A DNA stretch of 37,553 nt from Betaproteobacteria bacterium (GCA_012026675.1 VEPA01000207.1:1-37553), one strand, 5' to 3'. Numbered from the stretch's first letter, positions 1 through 8,400 are shown. The notes: a model not told the origin generated them from the letters alone. Program-made: numbers and translations.

Positions 1-107
1 CCCCCCCCCCCCCCCCCCCTTCTTTTTTTTTTTTTATAATGATTCGGCTACCACCGAGATCTACACTCGTAAGTTCGGCGGCAGCGTCAGATGAGAATAA
101 GAGACAG
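1..107. other. Illumina Nextera adapter and homopolymer at contig end (artefact)
   Basis: Bases 1-19 are all C and about 20-35 nearly all T. Bases 38-66 match the Illumina P5 flow-cell sequence with two substitutions. Bases 67-74 fit an 8-base i5 index. Bases 75-88 match the Nextera read-1 stub with one mismatch, and 89-107 match the Tn5 mosaic end (ending AAGAGACAG) with two. Genomic sequence therefore starts at about 108. Substitutions within an otherwise exact adapter order are what low-quality read ends would leave. An ATG at position 39 inside the adapter opens a frame into the first gene and is not a real start. Confidence 0.96.
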
Positions 108-164
108 CTGCCATCTGGCGGACCCGCAGCAAGCGATGCAGGGCGCTATTGTTCGGGAGGACCG

Positions 165-1688
165 ATGAAGGAAGAACTGTCGTCGCAGATCACGCGCAGT
201 TTCAGGAAAACCCTGAGCGAGCTGCCGCTTTTCGCCGATCTCGGATACGCGCACCTGGACGAATTGGCACAGGGAACCTGCAACGTCATCTACCAGAAAG
301 GGCAGGCGGTATTCCGTGCCGGCGACCCGGTGAGCCATCTGCATGTCCTGGTCTCCGGCCAGGTAAAGCTTTCACTGAACTGCCGGCGGGGCAACGAACG
401 CGTGCTGGAATTGCTGGAGCCCGGCCAGACCTTCGGCCAGGCCGAACTGTTCGCTCCGGGGCCCTACCTCATATCCGCCTTCGCCGTAAAGCCTTCCCAC
501 ACCCTGGCGATTCGCCGCGACACGCTGTTCCGCGTCATGGCCGATGACCCGCGAATCGCCCATCGCTTGATCGAGGTGCTGGCCCGTCGCCAGCTGGAAA
601 CCGAAGCGGACCTGGTGGCGCAGCACAGCTGGTCGCCGGGACAGCGTCTGCTCGGCTATCTGCTCGAACTTGCCGGACCGGATCGCGATGCCACGGGCGA
701 AACCATGGTGACCCTGGAAACCAGCAAGAAAGTACTCGCCTCCCGCTTCGACATGCAGCCGGAAACCCTCTCGCGCAACCTGCGCGACCTGAGCGAAGCC
801 GGCCTGATCGTCGTCGACCGGAACCGCGTGCTGCTGCGCAACCGGGAGATAGAACATCACCTGCTGACCCATCCGGATCCGCGCCTAGTCGGCCCCGACA
901 GCGTCCGCCGCGTCTGCAGCGGCGGCGCGAATCGCGACGGGACGGGCGGCCGCGCGGGCGACCGCGAATCCTGGTCGCAGTGCGGCTGGATCAACGGCGC
1001 GGGCCGCCAGAGGGCGCTCTCGCAGCGCATGGCGAAGTCATGGCTGATGCTGCAACAAGGACTGCTCGCCCGCCAGTCGCGCCTGATCCTCCGGCAGTCG
1101 GTAAGTCTTTTCGACAGCCGCCTCAGGCAACTCCAGGCGCAGACCGCCGGCACGGAAAACCAGGCGACATGTGCCGAGCTCGCAAGACTGTGGCCGCGCT
1201 ACCGGAGCCTGCTCGAACGGCCGCCCAATCCCCGCGATGCCCACCGGCTCTTCGCCATCAACGAGGAAGTGCTGGAAGCGGCCGACATGCTCGCGCGCGG
1301 ATTCGCCAGGACCGAGGGCACGCGCAAGGGCCAGCTGGTGAATCTGGCCGGCCGCGGCCGCATGCTGTCGCAACGCGCGGCAAAACACTTCATGTTTCGC
1401 CAGTTGGGAATCAGGGCAGCGAATTGCCGCTCGCGGATCGACGAGGCCAACGAGGAGTTCTCCGCGACGCTCGGCCAGTTGAAAGCAGTGGCCCAGGATA
1501 CGCCGGGTTTTGCCGCCAGGCTGGAGTCATCGATCAATCTCTGGCAATTGTTCCTCTCGTCGATGGAGATCGGAAACCCGGAGGACTTTCCCCAAGTGGC
1601 GCGCAAGGTGTTCCGGATCAGCGAAGATCTGCTGAGCCGGACAGACGCAATGGTCGAGATGTGCGTCGAACTTCCGGCAGCAAGCTAG
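165..1688 (+). CDS. Crp/Fnr-type regulator fused to two PilJ-like sensor domains
   Basis: A 507-residue protein. Residues about 20-140 form a cyclic-nucleotide-binding-type beta barrel. Residues about 150-235 carry a Crp-type helix-turn-helix (around KKVLASRFDMQPETLSRNL). The C-terminal half holds two PilJ/NarX-type four-helix sensor motifs: INGAGRQRALSQRMAK (about 276-291) and LVNLAGRGRMLSQRAAK (about 391-407). In known families PilJ domains are usually periplasmic parts of chemoreceptors or of NarX/NarQ-like nitrate sensors. Here no membrane segment is visible, so the protein should be cytoplasmic. The cysteine cluster of FNR is absent. The ATG at 165 follows GGGAGG at 155-160; the longer frame begins inside adapter sequence. 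It converges on the cbiX-like gene. The ligand is unknown; nitrate/nitrite or another small anion is a guess. Confidence 0.88.
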   Translation: MKEELSSQITRSFRKTLSELPLFADLGYAHLDELAQGTCNVIYQKGQAVFRAGDPVSHLHVLVSGQVKLSLNCRRGNERVLELLEPGQTFGQAELFAPGPYLISAFAVKPSHTLAIRRDTLFRVMADDPRIAHRLIEVLARRQLETEADLVAQHSWSPGQRLLGYLLELAGPDRDATGETMVTLETSKKVLASRFDMQPETLSRNLRDLSEAGLIVVDRNRVLLRNREIEHHLLTHPDPRLVGPDSVRRVCSGGANRDGTGGRAGDRESWSQCGWINGAGRQRALSQRMAKSWLMLQQGLLARQSRLILRQSVSLFDSRLRQLQAQTAGTENQATCAELARLWPRYRSLLERPPNPRDAHRLFAINEEVLEAADMLARGFARTEGTRKGQLVNLAGRGRMLSQRAAKHFMFRQLGIRAANCRSRIDEANEEFSATLGQLKAVAQDTPGFAARLESSINLWQLFLSSMEIGNPEDFPQVARKVFRISEDLLSRTDAMVEMCVELPAAS

Positions 1689-1737
1689 CGCCGGACAACA
1701 GAACAAGGCACATACGCATGGCGCGCCCGCCGCGCTG

Positions 1738-2109
1738 TCAGTTCGCCGGCTTTGCGTCCAGTGCATAGTCGGCCATCGCCGCCAGCACCGACTCGACTTC
1801 GCCCACCGGCGCGGCAAGCTCGATGACCAGACCCTCGTGGCGATCCATGGCATTCGCTGCGAGCTGTGGCAGATCCTTCTTCACGTGGCTGCCCGCCGCC
1901 ATGAAGATGGGGACCACGACGATTTCGCTGGCACCCTGCTCCACCAGGCAGGCGACGCCTTCTTCGAAAGTCGGTCGCATCAGCTCGAGGAAGCCGGGTT
2001 CCACCAGGGCGCGCGGATCGCGCGCCTTGATCGCATCGCGGATGCGATGGAAGGGCCGCGCCCATTCCGGGTTGCGCGCACCGTGGCCGTAGAGCAGGAT
2101 AGCCTTCAC
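1738..2109 (-). CDS. cbiX: Small CbiX-type sirohydrochlorin chelatase
   Basis: About 123 residues, the size of a single-domain CbiX(S) protein. The N-terminal stretch AILLYGHGARNP carries the family's metal-site histidine, and VPIFMAAGSHVKKDLPQL carries the second. Members insert cobalt or iron (or nickel) into sirohydrochlorin for cobalamin or siroheme. The GTG start at 2109 overlaps the upstream MFS stop as GTGA (2106-2109), which favours it over an ATG 33 bases further upstream. It is the last gene of the leftward TRAP/dehydrogenase/MFS run. No other tetrapyrrole gene lies nearby, so the metal and pathway cannot be fixed from context. Confidence 0.82.
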   Translation of the reverse strand: MKAILLYGHGARNPEWARPFHRIRDAIKARDPRALVEPGFLELMRPTFEEGVACLVEQGASEIVVVPIFMAAGSHVKKDLPQLAANAMDRHEGLVIELAAPVGEVESVLAAMADYALDAKPAN

Positions 2110-3380
2110 TTCGTTTCCTTCACACTCCAGATGTTGCGGCATCCGGTTTCACGCACGAAAAGTGTTGCGATCCAACCGGCCACGGCCGACGCCGTCAACA
2201 GCAGCATGCCGTTGCGCCAGTCGCCGGCGGAGTAGATGCGGACACCGGCGTCCATTGTGCCATCCCAGGTACGCTCCATGAGCCATCCTGTGGCCGGCTG
2301 CAGAATCGCCGGACCGAGGAAGATGCCGACATTGACCACGCTGGTGGCCATGCCCGAAAGCTGTGGCGGATTGACTTCCTTGGCGCTGGCCCAGGACAGC
2401 GTAAAGCCGGCCGTGGCCAGGCCCATCAGGACGCAAAGCGCATAGGAGGCCACCAGCGGCATCGGGCCGTCCGCCCGCCACGTTGCCCAGAGCCAGACGC
2501 CCCAGCCAAGAACATGCAACCCCGAGGCGGCGAGCGCCACGGCCTTGCGCCGCCCCACCGCATCAGAGACGCGGCCCCACAAGGCCGAACCGACCGCGAA
2601 GCCGAGGAAGTAAATGCTGACGTGATTGGAAGCCACCGCACGCGACATAGCGTGCATCTGGGTCAGGTAAGGTACCGCCCAGAGTCCGGCGAAGGTGAAG
2701 AAGGCGCCGGAAAGCCCGGCGTTGGCGAAGAAGCCGGGCCAGGTTGCGCGGTTCTTCAGCACCGAGACCAGACCGGCAAGCCATGCCGTGCGGTCGACCT
2801 TGCCCGCGGGAGTTTCGATGACCCAGGCGCGACTGGCGAAGGCCAGCGCGAAGGAAAGGAGGCCGACCACGACGAAGACCTGGCGCCAGCCGGCGGCCTG
2901 CGTCGCCCACGCCAGCGGCGCGCCGGCGAGGATGGAGCCGAGATTGCCGATCAGCATGCACAGGCCGGTCAGCGTGGCGAAACGGCGCTCGTCGAAACCG
3001 ATGGCCAGCAACTTGAGCATGGCGATGAAAGTCACCGAAACGCCGAGGCCGACCAGGGTACGTCCGACGAATGCCAGTTCGAAGCTCGGCGCAAGACCGA
3101 ACAGGATCGCGCCGGCCCCGGCGATCAAGCCTCCCCAGAACAGGATGCGGCGCGGCCCGAGGGTGTCGGCCAGCACGCCGGTGGGAATCTGCATCAGCGT
3201 ATAGACGTAGAAATAGGTCGCCGCCAGCGTGCCCAGCTGTGCACCGCCGATGGCAAAACTGACTTGCAGATCGCCGGAGATCGCCGCCGGCGCAACACGG
3301 TGGAAGAAGGACAGCAGGTAGGCGGCGATCGCCACGCCGAGGCCGAGCAGCACGGCGGGGCGGGCAGCAGCCGCGGTCAT
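2106..3380 (-). CDS. Major facilitator superfamily transporter
   Basis: A 424-residue, strongly hydrophobic protein with about 12 membrane helices. The loop between helices 2 and 3 contains the MFS signature-like GVLADTLGPRRILFWGG. The N-terminal helix reads AAYLLSFFHRVAPAAI. The ATG overlaps the stop of the upstream dehydrogenase as ATGA (3377-3380), and its own stop overlaps the cbiX start, so the three genes are translationally coupled. The substrate is not evident. Co-transcription with a TRAP importer and a 2-hydroxyacid dehydrogenase suggests an organic acid or a metabolite of one (inference). Confidence 0.85.
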   Translation of the reverse strand: MTAAAARPAVLLGLGVAIAAYLLSFFHRVAPAAISGDLQVSFAIGGAQLGTLAATYFYVYTLMQIPTGVLADTLGPRRILFWGGLIAGAGAILFGLAPSFELAFVGRTLVGLGVSVTFIAMLKLLAIGFDERRFATLTGLCMLIGNLGSILAGAPLAWATQAAGWRQVFVVVGLLSFALAFASRAWVIETPAGKVDRTAWLAGLVSVLKNRATWPGFFANAGLSGAFFTFAGLWAVPYLTQMHAMSRAVASNHVSIYFLGFAVGSALWGRVSDAVGRRKAVALAASGLHVLGWGVWLWATWRADGPMPLVASYALCVLMGLATAGFTLSWASAKEVNPPQLSGMATSVVNVGIFLGPAILQPATGWLMERTWDGTMDAGVRIYSAGDWRNGMLLLTASAVAGWIATLFVRETGCRNIWSVKETK

Positions 3381-4354
3381 TTCCAGACTTCGGGGTTCAA
3401 CAGGTTCGGCGGCCGCTGGCCGGAGAGTGCTGCGACCAGGTTATCCGCGGCCGTCATCGCCATGGCCATGCGCGTTGCGCTTGAACTGGATCCTATGTGC
3501 GGGGACAAGGCAACGTTGTCGAGTTCGAGGAAGCCCGGATTGAACTTTGGCTCGCCCTCGAACACATCAAGCCCGGCGCCTGAAAGTCGGCGCTGGCGCA
3601 ACGCCGATATCAGCGCTTCGTCATCGACTATGCCGCCGCGGGCGACATTGATCAGATGCGCCGAAGGTTTCATCAGCGCCAGCTCGGCGGCGCCGATGGT
3701 GTGATGCGTTGCCGGCGAGTAGGGCAGCAGCAATACCAGAAAATCGGATTCGCGCAGCAGTGTTTCCTTGTCTACCCAGGTCGCGCGAACGGCCGCCGCC
3801 TGCTCGGCGGCCAGCGGCGTACGGTTATGATAGATCACTTTCATGTCGAAACCGAGCGCGCGCCGCGCCACGGCCTGGCCGATGCGGCCCATGCCGAGGA
3901 TGCCGAGCGTGGCGTGATGCACGTCGCTACCCAGCCACTGGATGAACTGCCAACCCTTCCACTCACCGTTGCGCAGCCAGCGTTCGGCTGCGGGCAGGCG
4001 CCGCGCCGTCGCCATTAGCAGCGCCCAGGCGAGGTCGGCCGTGGTGTCGTCGAGCACTCCCGGCGTGTTGGTCGCCATGACACCGGCCCGGGTGCAGGCA
4101 GCGAGGTCGATGTTGTTGTAGCCGACGGCAAAATTGCAGATCGCCTTGAGGCCAGGCGCGGCGGCGATGACTTCTGCCGTGATCGGATCGGTAACGGCGG
4201 TCAGGGCGCCGACCTTGTCGGCCAGGCGTTCCTTGAGCCCTTCGACACCGAGTACTACATCGGCCTGGTTGTCATCGACCTCGAAGTGCTGGCGCAAGCG
4301 CTCCAGCACTTCGGGAAAGACTTCGCGGGCAACGAGAATTTTCGGCTTCAACAT
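3377..4354 (-). CDS. D-2-hydroxyacid dehydrogenase (glyoxylate/hydroxypyruvate reductase type)
   Basis: 325 residues, normal for the family. The NAD(P)-binding Rossmann motif GILGMGRIGQAVARR lies at about 150-164. The three catalytic positions are visible: Arg in NVARGGIVDDEAL, Glu in GLDVFEGEP and His in VALSPHIGSSS. The family reduces glyoxylate, hydroxypyruvate or other 2-oxo acids to D-2-hydroxy acids. The start lies 9 bases after the dctM stop, within the TRAP operon. This suggests that the imported compound is, or is converted into, a 2-oxo or 2-hydroxy acid. GhrB-like activity is the best guess; the exact substrate is undetermined. Confidence 0.88.
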   Translation of the reverse strand: MLKPKILVAREVFPEVLERLRQHFEVDDNQADVVLGVEGLKERLADKVGALTAVTDPITAEVIAAAPGLKAICNFAVGYNNIDLAACTRAGVMATNTPGVLDDTTADLAWALLMATARRLPAAERWLRNGEWKGWQFIQWLGSDVHHATLGILGMGRIGQAVARRALGFDMKVIYHNRTPLAAEQAAAVRATWVDKETLLRESDFLVLLLPYSPATHHTIGAAELALMKPSAHLINVARGGIVDDEALISALRQRRLSGAGLDVFEGEPKFNPGFLELDNVALSPHIGSSSSATRMAMAMTAADNLVAALSGQRPPNLLNPEVWK

Positions 4355-4363
4355 TCTGCCCGC

Positions 4364-6358
4364 TCAATTGCCATAGAGGACATTGGGCAGCCACATGCCG
4401 ATCCCGGGGAAGATGTACAGCAGCCCCAGGGCAAAGACCTGGATGCCCATGAAAGGCAACATGCCGGCAAAGATCTGGTTCAGCGTGACGTGCGGCGGCG
4501 ACACACCCTTCAGATAGAAAGCCGCCATCGCCACCGGAGGCGAAAGGAAAGCCGTCTGCAGGTTTAGCGCCACCAGCAGGCCGAAGAACAGCGGATCGAC
4601 CTGGAAATGCGGCAGCAGGGGAATGAAGATCGGCATGAAGATGACGATGATCTCGGTCCATTCAAGTGGCCAGCCCAGGATGAAAATAATGAACTGGCTG
4701 AGCAGCATAAACTGCAGCGGTGTCATGTCGAGCGACAGGACCCACTTCTCCACCAGGTCCTGTCCGCCCAGCAGCGCGAAGGCCGCCGAGAAGATCGAGG
4801 AACCGACGAACAGCCAGCAGACCATGGCCGACGTCTTGGCGGTTAGGAACACCGACTCCTTGACGACGCCGAAATTGAGCTGCTTGTAGGCCGCGGCGAG
4901 GATGAAACCGCCGGCCGAACCGATGGCTGCCGCCTCGGTCGGCGTCGCAAAGCCGAAAACAATGCTGCCCAGCACGGCCAGAATCATCAATGCCAGCGGG
5001 AAGAAGGAGCCCAGCAGCATTTTGAACACTTCGAGGCGAACGAAGGTGAAGATGGCATAGAAGCCAACGGCGCTGGCGACACTGACGCCCAGCACGATCC
5101 AGTACCAGGTCGGAATCGGCAGGCGCTCTGCGTCAACAGTCGGCGCCGGCGACATGGCAGCCTTGGCTGCCGGCTTTGCCGGAACCGCCGCAGCTTTCGC
5201 CGCGGGCGGCTCCTTGACGGCTTCCGCCGGCGGCTCTTTGACACCTTCGGCAGGCGGCTCCTTGAGGCCGCCGCCCTCCTCCTTCGGTTCGGCAAGGCCC
5301 CCTTCTTCCTTGGGTTCCTGCAGCCCGCCGGATACAGCCTCGACCGATTCCTCGGCGATGCCGCCGCCCATTTGCGTCAGGCCCGCTGCTTCATTAGTGG
5401 CCACTGGCTTGGTCGCCAAATGCCAGGTAAAACCGAGGAACAGCACCAGGGCCAGCGCCGGCAGCAGCGCGATGAACCCTTGTTTCGCAATCGTGCCGGT
5501 GCCGATGCCAAGGTTGCGCGAGCCCTTCAGCGCGCCGACCAGGCCAGGCAGAACCCGGTGACTGATGGCTTCGCGGATTTTCTCGTTGGCCGGCGGCAGA
5601 TCGATATGGCGCTCTTCGATAGACAGCGGTGGCGCCAAGCCGGGTTTCAACTTGGCAATGGCGATCACATAGATGATATAGAGTCCAGCGAGCATGATGC
5701 CTGGAAAGAAGGCACCGGCGTAGAGCTGCACCACCGAAACACCGGCCGTCGCGCCATAGACAATCAGCAATACCGAGGGAGGAATCAGGATGCCGAGACA
5801 GCCCCCGGCGGTAATCACGCCGGCCGACAGGCGAATGTCGTAACCCGACTTGAGCATGGCGGGGAAGGCCAGCAAGCCCATCAATGTCACCACCGCACCG
5901 ACGATGCCGGTAGCCGTGGCGAAAATCGCGCAGGTAACCAATGTCGCCACCGCCAGTGAACCCGGAATGCGCGCCAGCGCCAGTTCCAGCGAGCGGAACA
6001 ACTTGGCAATCAGATTGGCGCGCTCGACCAGATAACCCATGAAGACAAACAGCGGAATGGAAATCAGCACATCGTTGGACATCACCGAATAGGCGCGCTG
6101 CACCATCAGGTCCAGGGTTTGTCGCTGGGCCAGTACCGGATTGCCGCTGCGATAGGCCAGCCAGGCGAAGAACACGCCCATGCCCATCAGCGTAAAGGCA
6201 GTCGGAAAGCCGAGCATGATCGCCACGACCACCAGGGACAGCATCAGCAGGCCGAGGTGGCCGTTCTGCATATTGGTCCAGGGCATGAAAATGACGGTGA
6301 CCGTCAGGATCACCGCCATCAAGGCGAAACCGAAGTGGAGTTCCTTCCTGATTTTCAT
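4364..6358 (-). CDS. dctM: TRAP transporter large permease DctM with long internal insert
   Basis: 664 residues, whereas DctM proteins are usually about 425-450. The first half (to about residue 315) and the second half (from about 415) together give the expected multi-helix permease, with typical stretches such as GCLGILIPPSVLLIVYG and FATPTEAAAIGSAGGF. Between them, residues about 320-412 form a Pro/Glu/Lys/Ala-rich segment with short repeats (QEPKEEGGL, AEPKEEGGGL, KEPPAEGV, KEPPAEAV), followed by a PAKPAAKAA tract. The ATG overlaps the dctQ stop (6355-6358). The insert does not break the frame and looks like a flexible loop at the soluble face. The protein works with DctQ and DctP in sodium-coupled solute uptake. 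Confidence 0.92.
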   Translation of the reverse strand: MKIRKELHFGFALMAVILTVTVIFMPWTNMQNGHLGLLMLSLVVVAIMLGFPTAFTLMGMGVFFAWLAYRSGNPVLAQRQTLDLMVQRAYSVMSNDVLISIPLFVFMGYLVERANLIAKLFRSLELALARIPGSLAVATLVTCAIFATATGIVGAVVTLMGLLAFPAMLKSGYDIRLSAGVITAGGCLGILIPPSVLLIVYGATAGVSVVQLYAGAFFPGIMLAGLYIIYVIAIAKLKPGLAPPLSIEERHIDLPPANEKIREAISHRVLPGLVGALKGSRNLGIGTGTIAKQGFIALLPALALVLFLGFTWHLATKPVATNEAAGLTQMGGGIAEESVEAVSGGLQEPKEEGGLAEPKEEGGGLKEPPAEGVKEPPAEAVKEPPAAKAAAVPAKPAAKAAMSPAPTVDAERLPIPTWYWIVLGVSVASAVGFYAIFTFVRLEVFKMLLGSFFPLALMILAVLGSIVFGFATPTEAAAIGSAGGFILAAAYKQLNFGVVKESVFLTAKTSAMVCWLFVGSSIFSAAFALLGGQDLVEKWVLSLDMTPLQFMLLSQFIIFILGWPLEWTEIIVIFMPIFIPLLPHFQVDPLFFGLLVALNLQTAFLSPPVAMAAFYLKGVSPPHVTLNQIFAGMLPFMGIQVFALGLLYIFPGIGMWLPNVLYGN

Positions 6359-7008
6359 TTTGCTGCTCCGGTGGGTGCCTGATGCTCCTGCTCCTGGGCG
6401 ACGACGTATTTATCCAGGGCGGCGATGTCCTCATCCTTGACATGCACCATTTCCTTGAGCTTCTCGACGTCGACTTCCTCGACGTCCTGCTCGCGCGAAG
6501 GCCACTCGCCTGTCTGCAGGCAAAGAATGCAACGGATGATTTCGACGAAGCCCTGCAGCAGCAAAATGGCTCCTGCCAGGGGAAGTGCGGTCTTGAACGG
6601 ATACACCGGCGGTCCGTCGGCGGTAACGTTCGAATGTTCGTTGATGGCCCAGGATTCACCGGCGAAGTTGTAGCCGGCCCAGGCGAGGGCAAACACTCCC
6701 GGGATGAAAAACAGGAAGTACAAAGCCAGATCCAGGCCAGCTTGCCAGCGCGGCGTGAAAAAGCTGTAGAGCACATCGCCGCGCACATGGGCATTCTTGG
6801 ACAGGGTGTACGCACCGGCCATCATGAACAGGGTGCCGTACATCATGATCATGACGTCGAAGGCCCAGGGATGCGGGTTGTCGAACGCGTAGCGGGAAAC
6901 CACCTCCCAGGTAATCATGAAAGTCAGCGAGACGATCAGCCATGAAAATGTCTGGCCGACAAAGGTGCTGACCCTGTCGATGGTCAGCAGAAATTTCTGC
7001 ATTTGCAT
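6355..7008 (-). CDS. dctQ: TRAP transporter small permease DctQ
   Basis: 217 residues with four predicted membrane helices, the DctQ architecture. An early helix reads FSWLIVSLTFMITWEVVSRY and is followed by the family-typical AFDNPHPWAFD and a helix containing MMYGTLFMMAGAYTL. The C-terminal 50 residues form a charged, acidic cytoplasmic tail (EEVDVEKLKEMVHVKDED) longer than usual. The stop overlaps the dctM start. Upstream, a hairpin separates it from dctP. DctQ is the membrane partner that binds DctM. Confidence 0.9.
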   Translation of the reverse strand: MQMQKFLLTIDRVSTFVGQTFSWLIVSLTFMITWEVVSRYAFDNPHPWAFDVMIMMYGTLFMMAGAYTLSKNAHVRGDVLYSFFTPRWQAGLDLALYFLFFIPGVFALAWAGYNFAGESWAINEHSNVTADGPPVYPFKTALPLAGAILLLQGFVEIIRCILCLQTGEWPSREQDVEEVDVEKLKEMVHVKDEDIAALDKYVVAQEQEHQAPTGAAK

Positions 7009-7028
7009 GTTCTTGCCCGCCCAAGGAA

Positions 7029-7061
7029 ATCAACCACCCGGACCAGGTCCGGGTGGTTGAT
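7029..7061 (-). terminator. Intercistronic hairpin between dctP and dctQ
   Basis: A perfect 15-bp inverted repeat (7029-7043 and 7047-7061) with a 3-base loop, in the 92-base gap between the dctP stop and the dctQ start. No long U tract follows it in the direction of transcription. It therefore fits a partial terminator or mRNA-stabilising stem better than a full stop. Such a stem would keep binding-protein levels above those of the membrane subunits. Confidence 0.75.
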
Positions 7062-7100
7062 GAATCACAGCCCTGCGAATCCCCTCAAGTCTTTCTGGAC

Positions 7101-8243
7101 TCAGGCCTTTTTGGCTCCGAAGAAGTGGCTCACAGCCATGCGGCGGTTGACATAGGTGTCCTGATCCCATTTCACGGCACGCTCGGCGAAAGCCTTCTGC
7201 GATTCGGCGATTTCCTTGAACAGGGGGTTCTCCGCCGACTTCTTCGCCATGATCTCGGACCACAGCGTCAACTGCTTCTGCAGCACCGCATCCGGAGTCT
7301 TGTAGAACTTGACCTTGTCCTTGGTCTGCAACTCGATGTAATCCTTGGAGTAGCGGTCGATGGCTTTCCAGGACATGTCGGCCGATGCTGCTTCGACGGC
7401 ATTGGCGATGATTGACTTCATCTTAGCCGGCAACGCATCGTACTTCGGCTTGTTGAACATGATCTCGAAGGTCTCGGCGCTCTGGTGGTAGCTCTGCAGC
7501 ATGCAGATCTTTGAAACGTCAGGAAAGCCGAGGAGGCGGTCGGACGTGGCATTGTTGAACTCGGCCGCGTCGAGCAGGCCGCGATCCATGGCCGGCACGA
7601 TCTCGCCGCCGGGCAGCGCATTCACTGCCGCGCCCATCGCCGTAAACAAGTCGATGGCCAAGCCGTTGGTGCGGAACTTGAGGCCCTTGAAATCTTCCGG
7701 CTTGGTGATCGGCTTCTTGTACCAGCCCAGCGGCTGGGTCGCCATGGGACCGTAGAGGAAGGACTGCACCGTGGTGATGCCGATGGACGCGTAAAGCTTG
7801 GCCAGCAGTTCAGCGCCGCCGCCGAACTTGTGCCAGGCCAGCAGCATGTTTGCGTCCATGCCGAAAGCCGGGCCGGAATTCCACACTGCCAGCGCGTTCT
7901 GCTTGCCGTAGTGATAGCCGAGAACGCCGTGACCGCCATCGAGCGTGCCCTTCGACACGGCTTCGAGCAGGCCGAAAGCCGGCACCACGGAACCCGCCGG
8001 CAGCACTTCGATCTTGAGATCGCCGCCGGTCATGTCGTTGACTTTCTTGGCGAAGTCGAGCGCGTACTCGTGGAAGATGTCCTTCGCCGGCCAGGTAGAC
8101 TGCCAGCGCATGCTGATCGGGCCGGCCTGGGCCTTGGCGATCATCGGGAAGCCCGCGGCAACGGCACCCACTGTGCCGGTAGCGGCGGCAGCGAGGAATT
8201 TGCGGCGGGACGGTTTCTGCTCTGCTTGCTTGGTGTCGGACAT
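7101..8243 (-). CDS. dctP: TRAP transporter substrate-binding protein DctP, Tat-type signal
   Basis: 380 residues. The N-terminus has a twin-arginine-like signal (PSRRKFLAAAATGTVGAVAAG), so export by Tat is likely. The mature part has DctP-family features: GGDLKIEVLPAGSVVP, FKGLKFRTNG with the conserved carboxylate-binding arginine, and LPGGEIVPAMDRGLLDAAEF. The last resembles the TakP/FcbT-type subgroup that binds monocarboxylates or 2-oxo acids. A strong ribosome site (AGGAGGAGA) precedes the ATG. First gene of the leftward operon dctP-dctQ-dctM-dehydrogenase-MFS-cbiX, divergent from the GntR regulator. The ligand is inferred only at the level of an organic acid. Confidence 0.9.
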   Translation of the reverse strand: MSDTKQAEQKPSRRKFLAAAATGTVGAVAAGFPMIAKAQAGPISMRWQSTWPAKDIFHEYALDFAKKVNDMTGGDLKIEVLPAGSVVPAFGLLEAVSKGTLDGGHGVLGYHYGKQNALAVWNSGPAFGMDANMLLAWHKFGGGAELLAKLYASIGITTVQSFLYGPMATQPLGWYKKPITKPEDFKGLKFRTNGLAIDLFTAMGAAVNALPGGEIVPAMDRGLLDAAEFNNATSDRLLGFPDVSKICMLQSYHQSAETFEIMFNKPKYDALPAKMKSIIANAVEAASADMSWKAIDRYSKDYIELQTKDKVKFYKTPDAVLQKQLTLWSEIMAKKSAENPLFKEIAESQKAFAERAVKWDQDTYVNRRMAVSHFFGAKKA

Positions 8244-8364
8244 AGTCTCCTCCTGAGATCAATGATGAATTGCGGCCTCATTGGTAATCGTCATGGATAC
8301 CTGCGGCCTTGATTTTCTGGCTTGAATGCTGCGACTAACAGACCCACTTTACCAGAAAGAGAAT

Positions 8365-8375
8365 TTGTCTGACAA
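8365..8375. promoter_or_regulatory. Candidate GntR operator 1 (11-bp palindrome)
   Basis: TTGTC-T-GACAA is a perfect 11-bp palindrome in the gap between the divergent dctP and GntR genes. FadR-subfamily regulators bind short, compact palindromes of this kind, usually near their own gene. It lies 26-36 bases before the regulator ATG. Confidence 0.55.
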
Positions 8376-8377
8376 TA

Positions 8378-8398
8378 GGACAACAATTTAAGTTGTCC
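8378..8398. promoter_or_regulatory. Candidate GntR operator 2 (7-bp inverted repeat)
   Basis: GGACAAC and GTTGTCC form a perfect 7-bp inverted repeat around a 7-base AT-only centre. It reuses the GACAA/TTGTC half-sites of operator 1, with the half-sites in opposite order. It ends two bases before the regulator's first ATG. Occupancy could block transcription or translation of the regulator gene (inference). Confidence 0.5.
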
Positions 8399-8400
8399 CC

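Noticed and set aside
39-164. N-terminal extension of the first regulator from an ATG at 39
   Set aside because: The ATG and the following bases to 107 are adapter sequence; the ATG at 165 has a ribosome site and matches the domain start.
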